The notes under the pieces were generated by a model, which was not told where the DNA came from, ran no database searches, and saw only the letters and a program-made list of their open reading frames with translations. A stretch of 20,299 nt of DNA. Origin: Ophiothrix spiculata. Taxonomy: Eukaryota > Echinodermata > Ophiuroidea > Amphilepidida > Ophiotrichidae. Within the stretch, counting starts at the first letter, position 1. Each line of letters opens with the position of its first letter. Of the stretch, positions 1 through 7,700 are shown in pieces. The translations under genes and the position numbers were made by a program. The stretch lies in assembly GCA_000969725.1 (NCBI GenBank), contig JXSR01S073317.1. The stretch is one strand, 5' to 3'.

Positions 1-1472
1 GCCTGTTGATAAGCTGTCCTGCGTACCGATGCATTAACTTATGCACATATCGGCAATGTGTGATTTGTTGATTTTGATTGCTTATTGACACGTGATTCAC
101 ACATGCATTAAAAGTGGCGTGCACAACCTGACTTTGAATGCAAAACGACATTTGGACGTACTATAAGTGGTGGTGGTGTGTGGCTAACTACCACCACTCA
201 AAGTAGCTATATGACCCTGTTTAACTGAAATTTAGGGTCTAAAAGACATGGACATCACAAGAACAGGGGTGTGAGTGACCTCTTTTCAAAAAGAGGGGAA
301 TTTTGTACAAAAATGAGGAAAACAGTGATAATTCCAAAAATGGGCTGAAAATGAAAGAAAATCTTAAATTTTGCCTTACAAATACATTTTTAAAAATGAG
401 GAAAACAGCAAAGAGGAAATTTCACACCTCTGCAAGAAGAAAGTGCCAACCACATTTCCTTTAAGAGATTTAGTTGTGATCAACTTGAAACAGCATATAA
501 CAGTAGGGCCATTCTTCAGAGGGTTTAAATTCATCTTTGAATTTTGAAGTTTCTGTTTTAGTTTTAAGTTTTATTAGATCTAGTTTGAAGAGGACTCTCA
601 GAATAAAATATAATGTTGATGATTATATAATATTCTGAAAATTGTAACTGATTATTTTACAAAATGCTGTCATCTGTCAAACGATCAGAGAAATGCCCTA
701 TTTTTGCTAAATTTAAAGCTTTTACACACTATTGCTTTAAAACTTGGACATTCATTGCAACATTGTTGCTTCATATAGGAGGAAAATCGTGCAATCCAAA
801 CAAAACCAACCTCCAAAACATTTTGATGTTCAAGGGTAGGGGTAAATATGCTCTGTTACGTGTGTGACCTATCGCTGGAGAATGGGCCATTACCATCCTT
901 TTTGTCACCATGAGGAAATTGGAAGAAGATCTGTACTGGTTTCTGCAACGACAACAGAGGACAGATACTGCAATAAGGCCTTATTGTTTGATATGCATAG
1001 GAAAAATTAGTGTAGGTAGGTAGGTCTTTCGTCTATTTTCAGCAAATATACACCCAAATTTATGCTTGTTTGGGTGCTTTTTTTCATTAATTTTCAAAAA
1101 AAAGCACCCAACTCACTAAATTTGGGCGAGTTTTTTTTACCATATTTCTTTATTTGACCAGAAAATTTGGGTCTGTAGGGTTACGCCAATCGAACATCTT
1201 TTTAGGCCTAATTTTGAGCAACTGCCTGTCTGGGTGGGTTGTCATGTCCACGTATTGAATGTAAGAGGTTTAGACTTCGAACAATAGGGGGAGGGGACCA
1301 TCCATGTTAAACATGTACAGTACATGGAAAAAGTGTTAGGAGTTATAATTAAACTCTCAAATTTTTGTGCACATAGCCAACTAAAATTCATAGATACAAC
1401 AATTTGATTAATTTCATGCAACTTTTTTTCTAGTAGCAAAATATGGTAATAATTCTTGTCAACTGGATACTT

Positions 1473-1698
1473 ACGTCCATATGCACAAAAGAGGTAAAAA
1501 GACTTAGACCAGGTTTAATGTTAGACTGGGTCTAAGTCAAAATTACTACTGCCATAAAAGAGCTCTTTGAATCATTTTTAAAATGCAACAACTTTAAAAT
1601 GACAATATTGGTTGAGAAAATATATTTAGCCTTAAAAATTTCGCTTAAACCAGGTCCAACTTTAAACCTGGTTAAACCTCTTTTATGCATACGGACCT
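1473..1698 (+). mobile_element. MITE copy 1 (TIR ending in TGCAYAAAAGAGGT)
   Basis: The left end reads CGTCCATATGCACAAAAGAG and the right end, reversed, reads GGTCCGTATGCATAAAAGAG, so these are imperfect terminal inverted repeats about 22 bp long. Inside each end are further ACTTAGACCAGGT-like inverted segments. The length is about 226 bp with no coding capacity. A second copy lies inverted at about 2045-2330. The exact ends are uncertain because similarity to copy 2 extends beyond the TIR to 1434. Confidence 0.65.
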
Positions 1699-2044
1699 TA
1701 CTTTGTAATGGCTACAGTATTATCATCACGCCGACTGATTTTATTTTGGCTTGTTGCCGGAGCAGAATAGTCACATGAAACGCACATGATTTGACAATAT
1801 AAACATTGTAATTTTGAAAAAAGTGTTTTGAAAGAGGAGTTTAAGAAATCACATACGTCCGTAGGAAGCAACTTTCCCTTAACAGAGGAGGGGGCCTTAG
1901 ACATTATCTTCATAACACACGACCCAGAGATCAAGAAAATTCATTTACGTCTCTTGCGTGACTATTCTATACTGTCACGGATCAACAAGCCAACAGGAGA
2001 TCAGTTGGCCTGATGATGCTCCTTGGATGAGGAGTGATACTGTA

Positions 2045-2330
2045 TTGTATGATCAAAAGAGGTTTTAAGAGTTAGATCAGGTTTAAAAGTTAGACCTGAT
2101 GTAAGTGAAATTTTGTATCACAACTAAAAATACTTTCAACAGTATTGTCATATTATGTGGGGGGGGGGGGGGGTTATGCAAGATTTGTGATTAAATCTTT
2201 AATACTGAGAAATGTTGCAGTTCAAAAATGCCAGAAAATGTATTTATATGGCAGTAGTAATTTTGACTACACACGGTCTAACTTTAGACCTGGTCTAAAT
2301 CTTAAATGTCTTTTGTGCATGTTGGCCTAA
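2045..2330 (-). mobile_element. MITE copy 2, inverted relative to copy 1, with a 15-G run
   Basis: Read on the minus strand, it shares with copy 1 the TIR (CATGCACAAAAGA), the TTTAGACCAGGT segment and an identical 20-mer, TCAAAATTACTACTGCCATA (2268-2249 against 1537-1556). It holds an uninterrupted run of 15 G (2159-2173), absent from copy 1, which accounts for most of its extra length together with neighbouring sequence. Confidence 0.65.
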
Positions 2331-2513
2331 GTGACCAGTTAACAAGAATTATTATCACATTTTGCTATTTTGAGCAACCTGGATGATTGACAACTTTCAC
2401 AGATATAACTTTCTTCATAAATAACTTTCATCACTTTCTGGTCCTGTAATTTCATAAAACCACTTCCAACTTGTTTCCTGGCCATCAGTAGATCCTAAAC
2501 AAGTATAACTTAC

Positions 2514-2642
2514 CATTCAATCATAAGGACCCTATTCAGGCAATCCTCTCCGCAAGCTGGGTATCCCATGGCTCTTTCCCTCTTCGATGTTGTACATTCG
2601 CAAACCATCCTCCTCGCCTCCTTACTGGCCTTCGACCGACGC
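2514..2642 (-). CDS. SETD2: SETD2 exon 4, AWS zinc-binding domain
   Basis: This 129-nt exon has its acceptor CATTAG ending at 2643 and its donor TG|GTAAGT from 2513. The first base completes R1471. Then come 42 codons beginning RRSKASKEARR, with MVCEC, then ACGEDCLNR, and the exon ends at LMIE plus TG of a cysteine codon. Five AWS cysteines are seen or implied here: two in CEC, two in CGEDC and the split one. The pattern matches the SETD2/Set2 AWS domain (Associated With SET, a zinc-binding module in front of the SET fold) more closely than ASH1L or NSD, which lack the LMIEC ending in this form. The remaining AWS cysteines and the SET domain must be on the next exon, to the left of the window. 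It is far too short to show up as an ordinary ORF. Confidence 0.95.
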
Positions 2643-2806
2643 CTAATGAAAAACAACAAAAACATGTGAATGCATATACATGTATCAACATGGACAGGAA
2701 TCAGAAACTATACAGATAACCTAAATTTGGCCAATTTAAAATATATCATAAACATTTTCTTTTTTATAATCTAGCCCTTTTTGGCATTCATAACTATGAT
2801 TCATTT

Positions 2807-2967
2807 AGGTATTCAAACATGCTACAGAGTTGTTCATCGCTAATCAACAACGATGCATCCATGCGTCTGCGTATTTTTTATCGCGCGAGGGTGGCTTTAG
2901 CCACCCGAGTGTGATAAAAATACGCCGACGCATCGGATCGCATACTCTGTAGCATGTTTGAATACCT
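2807..2967. mobile_element. Fold-back MITE with perfect 24-bp inverted ends
   Basis: The outer arms at 2807-2830 and 2944-2967 are perfectly complementary over 24 bases (core TTCAAACATGCTACAGAG). The inside folds again: GCGTATTTTTTATC pairs with GATAAAAATACGC, and GGTGGCT with AGCCACC at the tip. The total is 161 bp with no ORF. No target duplication is obvious. The intact arms suggest recent insertion. Confidence 0.75.
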
Positions 2968-3114
2968 TTCAACAACGAAAATCTCCTGAACACGTTTAAT
3001 TAAATTTTAAATGTTTTCAATTTAACAGATACTCATCTCAATCAAAATACTTTGAAGAAACTGGAACAAAATGCTAGTATTAAAATTATTGTTGCTTTGT
3101 CGTTTTCAACTGTT

Positions 3115-3245
3115 CCCAAGCGCCAGTCCTTGCACGTACTCAAGTTCCCGATGCGCGATGAACAGTGCGCCGATTTATGTGCACTGCGTAAACGCACCTC
3201 CGTGTACGCTGTGCCGTGCGTGACGCGCTTATTTGAATATCAACT
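3115..3245. other. CG-rich patch of unknown nature in an AT-rich intron
   Basis: There is a clear rise in CpG (GATGCGCGATG, GTGCGCC, GTGACGCGCTT) compared with the surroundings. It lies within an open frame on the plus strand (3052-3348) whose product resembles nothing I know. The flank TCATCACAAATCAACAACG (3253 on) is very like TCATCGCTAATCAACAACG inside the fold-back element (2836 on), so this is probably repeat-derived. Confidence 0.35.
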
Positions 3246-3714
3246 GTGGATTCATCACAAATCAACAACGGTACGCCCCTGTATAAGGAGATACAGTGAG
3301 TTGTTGAATTTGAAATTGATACTAAATGAGAAATATCATAGGTTATAAAAAATTGTTACAGCAGTCAAACAAAACTTGAACATGAAGTCCAATGACGGAT
3401 TAAGGGTTGATTAGCCAAACGGTTAAGCACATCATAAGTCATTTTTGTGGATTAATCCTCAATCATTAATTGGTGTCCCAAATTTTGTTCCTCAAAAGTT
3501 TTGAGTCCATTTTGGAATTCAATTGCTGACTAACGCAATTTTGTAAGTAATTTGGATGGAGCGTTTTATATCAGCTGTTCCAAAATCATTTTGATAATCA
3601 GGGATTGTTATGGCTTTTTGTAATTTTGCCTGAATGTGCCTGAAAATGTGAATTTCCCAATACAGTACAGTGAAGATCCAAGCATTTTTGCCTGAATTCA
3701 GGCAAAAACCTGAA

Positions 3715-3780
3715 GATAATCATGCCTGGATAATGAAGGCTAAGGTAGATAATCATGCCTGGATAATGAAGGCTAAGGTA
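3715..3780. repeat. 33-bp perfect tandem duplication in intron 3
   Basis: Two identical 33-bp units, beginning GATAATCATGCCTGG and ending GCTAAGGTA, occupy 3715-3747 and 3748-3780. Identity is complete, so the duplication is young. An open frame crosses it by chance. Confidence 0.9.
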
Positions 3781-4187
3781 GCTCTAGCTGTGTACAGAGG
3801 TGTACAGAGTTTAATCACATTCCAGTTTTTTATCACCAATTCATCAAAACGTAATTTTATTACATTATGAATATCTTGAGAAAAGCTGTATTATAGTTCT
3901 TTTGAAAAAAACCGTCTGGAAAGCGCAAGTTTTCTTTCTGGAATTTTTTAATGACTATTTTAATCAGGTTCTTGCAGACTTTTTAAAGGTTCTGAAAGAC
4001 AAGATTTACGGGTTTCAAATGACTATTTACAGGGTCTGAAAAACTTTTCATGGCTGCATAATTTACACAGATTTATACTTAAACAACTTCCATGCACAGA
4101 TTTATGCGCACATCAAGTTACAGAGACAAATTGACCTATCACTTACATTGTGGTTAGCATTGCATTAGGCCAATGAAAAAATATAGT

Positions 4188-4461
4188 CTGTCTCAGCTTC
4201 CCGCGCGCATAGCTTTTAAAAATCCAAATTTAGCGCATTTTTTTTTTTTTAGGTTTTTGAGAGATTTTCAGTTTTTTTCATCTTTTTTTCCTACTACTGG
4301 GAAAAAAAGTTAAATAAATGGCCGCTTAGCGAAAAAAAAAAGTGGCAGAAAAATGCAATAAAAAAAATAAGGGGGCATTTCCGCATCCGCGTAGCCCTTT
4401 TTTACTTAAAAAAAACCAACGCATAGCGCTTAGGGTTTGACCTTAAGTAAGCTGAGACAGA
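4188..4461. mobile_element. Candidate MITE bounded by CTGTCTCAGCTT inverted repeats
   Basis: CTGTCTCAGCTT at about 4188-4199 is matched by its exact complement AAGCTGAGACAG at about 4449-4460. Subterminal GCATAGC also recurs inverted. The interior is a low-complexity mixture of T and A runs with CG-containing islands. No ORF is present. The total is about 274 bp. Confidence 0.5.
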
Positions 4462-4562
4462 GTTCTTTTTTTTGGGCCTTAGTGTGCATTTTTGATAAAT
4501 TGGGCCATCAGGCAAGTAAATATCACATTAATATATAAAACAAATTTGTTTTGTAAAACAAG

Positions 4563-4714
4563 AGATCTGAAAAAAAATCAGTTTATATTTATATGAACTG
4601 ATTTTTTCAAATCTCTGGGTTAAAACTATGGTCTTTCAGTTACTAAAATTGAACTATTTTACTTTGGGGCTGCACCACTCCATACACTTCAGGTCCATAG
4701 TTTTAACCAGAGAT
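4563..4714. repeat. Two adjacent inverted repeats beside the giant exon's donor
   Basis: A first stem is AGATCTGAAAAAAAATCAGT with AACTGATTTTTTCAAATCT (about 4563-4616). A second pairs CTCTGGGTTAAAACTATGG (about 4614-4632) with CCATAGTTTTAACCAGAG (about 4693-4710). AGATCT occurs at both outer edges. The block lies 43 nt inside the intron from the donor at 4757. Confidence 0.65.
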
Positions 4715-4757
4715 CTTAAGTCAGTATTATACTATCAAAATCACAGGGTAGACTTAC

Positions 4758-7700
4758 CTTTCTGTTAAGTAGAAGTTCTCATCCAGATCCTCAAATTTGG
4801 GCAGCTTCTCTCGTTCCACAATTCCCCAAGTACTTGGATCAGGTTTCTCTTCGATCAACTCTCCTTCTTCCATATCTCCAGACTTGACAGCGGCACCATC
4901 AGTACTCGCTGCTTCACCCTGGTCGTCGGGCGGACTGGGGACATCAATCTCCCCTTCTTCCAAACCATGATGTGGAGATCCTAGCCCTGGTATCTGGAAT
5001 TCCCCTTTGCTAGTATCTGTTTTCAGCGATTCATGATGATCCATCTCCCGCTGCTCATCAAATGGATTGCGAGGTTCAACTTTGATGGCTTTGGCTTCCA
5101 CTGATGAAGTAGCCTCGGCGACCAAGGCCATGATGGTTTCTACTGCAGAAGGTCTTTCAGGTTTTGAGTCGGATGATGTATCCATTGATACATCTTGCTG
5201 GTAATCTTTAAACATATAAACAGATTGTTCTTTAGATGGTTCTTCTTTGACCGAAACCATTGTTGTATCCATTTTCTCACTTTTAACTTCCAATTGTCCC
5301 ATATTAATTGACATATCTCCATCTGGTTTAATATCTTCCATTTCTTCCTTCACTAAAACTGGACAATTTTCCATTTTAGATTCAACATAATCTTTGGATT
5401 CAGATTCTTCTTTTTTGGTTGTAGTACTGTCTACAATTTCAGATTTAATCGTGTCTTTCACAGTTGTACTTTTCGTTAACTTCTCATTTGATTTGTCACT
5501 ATCAGTACTACTAGTTCTTTTCCTATTTTTATCATTTTTCGATGTCCAATCATTGCCCCACTCTACATCAACATCCTCCGCGAATAAACTGTACCTCGGT
5601 ACCATTACTTTTTGTTTGCGAGGAGGCAAGGTAAGGTGAACAGAACGAGTGGGCTTTGGTGGCTTTTTGATCTCCTTCTCCTTCACCAAAGTTGGCGCTG
5701 CATCAAGAGAGGGTGGAGGAGGAGGTGGATTTGATGTGAAGTCTAAAGAAGCTGGACGCGGTTGTGGAAGATGCTCTGTTAGAGGAGGGGGCTCATCATC
5801 ATCATCTTGTGTAGTATTCTTAGATGGTACAACTTCTTCCTCCAATGGAAGTAATGGTAAACCATCATCCGATGAATGACTATGTTCTGTTTCTAACAGA
5901 AGATGAGATGGCATAGGAATTCCTCCAGAAAATGGAGCGCCTTTACTTTCCTGCCATTCCGGACCTTTATTATCTTGCTTTATTGGTGACAAAGAGATGA
6001 GAGTTGACACCGGTGATTGCGGTTCCACAGGTCCCCATCTGTTTTTACGCTTCTTATTACCAATTACAGGTATTTGAAGTGCTTCAGTCACATGCTCTGG
6101 AGGATGTAAATGAGCATAAGGTGGTGGTGGTGGAGTATCCAATAATGGACTCCTGTGCTGTGGTGGAGTCTCCAACAACGGTGTCCTGTGTTGTGGTGGA
6201 GTATCCAATAATGGTGCCCTATGCTGATGCTCATCAAAAACCGGTACATTATCAAAAGTTGGTATGGATACAAGATTTGAGCTACCTCTCCCAAAATGAG
6301 CAGGTGATCTAGAGTTAATGTCAAAAAATGACCTTCCACCAATCACTGGTATGCCCATTGTTGGGGCTGGGGAGCCAATCACTGAGATAGGTGACGGAGT
6401 TGGAACAGGTGACGGTGAACTCATCACCACCGATGGAATGGTGGCACTTACAACTGATATTGATGAAATATTTTGTGCTGCTGATATATCAATATTTTCC
6501 ATAGTCGGTGGTGGAGGTACAGGCTGTGGAGGAAAAGACTCAACCATTGGTGCATTTTCTGAGCTAACTGGAGGGTTAGAACCGATTACAGGAATGTGAT
6601 AAGTTTCAATAGGCACTTCATCATGAACAGGTGATCCAATATCCATATCCATTGGTTCGTCAATACTCTCATGGGAAGCATACATAGCTGGTTCAATTGG
6701 TGGCACAGGATGTGCCGTTGATGCAATTGGTAGCACAGGATGTGCAGAGTCAATGGTCTGAATTCTTTGGACTTCAGTATTCCTTACATGTGCGTTATCA
6801 ATCTCCATTTCAGTTGGATTACCCTTTGCTATCCTTTCCTCATGAGAATCTATAATCATGGGATTTGGGTTTGAATGAGAATCTATAATCATGGGATTTG
6901 GGTTTGAATGAGAATCTATAATAATGGGATTTGGGTTCGAATAAGAATCTGCAGGAGGCTGATGAGTTTCTTGATACCCTACAGGTCTTTCTTCCCGTCT
7001 TGGATAACCATGTTCTTCTCTAGTTAATTCTTTCTGAAAACCCTCTGTAGGATCCATAGATTTCTTAACATCAAGGACGGATTGCACCTGCTGAGGCTCC
7101 TTATGACTCGCTTGTATCGTCTCAGGAGAGGAACTTTTCCGACGGCTACTCCTTGTTGGCAGACTATCTTTGTGTTCTTTCATGTTATCTGCTTCTGTTT
7201 GCTCCATCTTGTTCTCTTCTATGTTAGCAATATGCATGGGATCTTGCTCCGATTCGGCGGATCTTTCTTCACTTACTTCCATCTCTGTACTCTTATTTTC
7301 GACTACATCTTCAGGTTTCTCATCATCTTTTGTACTCTTATTAGAACCTCTTCTTCTGCTACTTCTCCTTGCTTGTGGTTCACTTTCTTCAGGTACTAAT
7401 GGTGTTGTTGGTCTTCTACTTGACTCCTTTTCAGCATTCTCTGGTTCTTTACTACTATCTCTGCCCCTCCTACGGCCCCTCCTTGTGGTAGGAGGTGAAT
7501 CTGACCTCGGTTTTTCAATCTCTTCTTGTCTTACAGCTGTTTCTTTCGATTCAGTTTCATTTTCACCTCGTTTTGAACCCCTCCTTCGACTGCTTCGCCT
7601 TGATGGCGCTTGTTCGACCGGTATAGCTGGTGATTCAGATCGTTTCTGTTCTACCTCTTCTTTGTCAACCTCTGCTTCATTACCATCCTTATTTGATCCT

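Larger units (their letters stand above)
1..2513 (-). other. SETD2 intron 4 (partial), rich in mobile elements
   Basis: This is the intron following the AWS exon, and its acceptor is beyond the left edge. I looked on the minus strand for the next SETD2 exon (NRRFQ, GWGL, NHSC signatures) and found none. Contents: a 17-bp direct repeat AAAAATGAGGAAAACAG (309-325 and 392-408); an AT-rich hairpin with TTGGGTGC arms near 1068-1110; and two inverted copies of one MITE family (see 1434-2367). The short open frame at 1828-2013 resembles nothing I know. Confidence 0.75.
2643..4757 (-). other. SETD2 intron 3, between the giant exon and the AWS exon
   Basis: This is a 2,115-nt intron with donor GTAAGT at 4757 and acceptor CATTAG at 2643. 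It holds a fold-back element (2807-2967), a CG-rich unrecognised patch (about 3115-3240), a 33-bp tandem duplication (3715-3780), an element bounded by CTGTCTCAGCTT inverted repeats (4188-4461), and two stems next to the donor (4563-4714). No further exon is recognisable. Confidence 0.85.

Noticed and set aside
3411..3470. tRNA-like stretch (TAGCCAAACGGTTAAGCAC)
   Set aside because: It resembles a box A, but there is no proper box B and no cloverleaf can be drawn.
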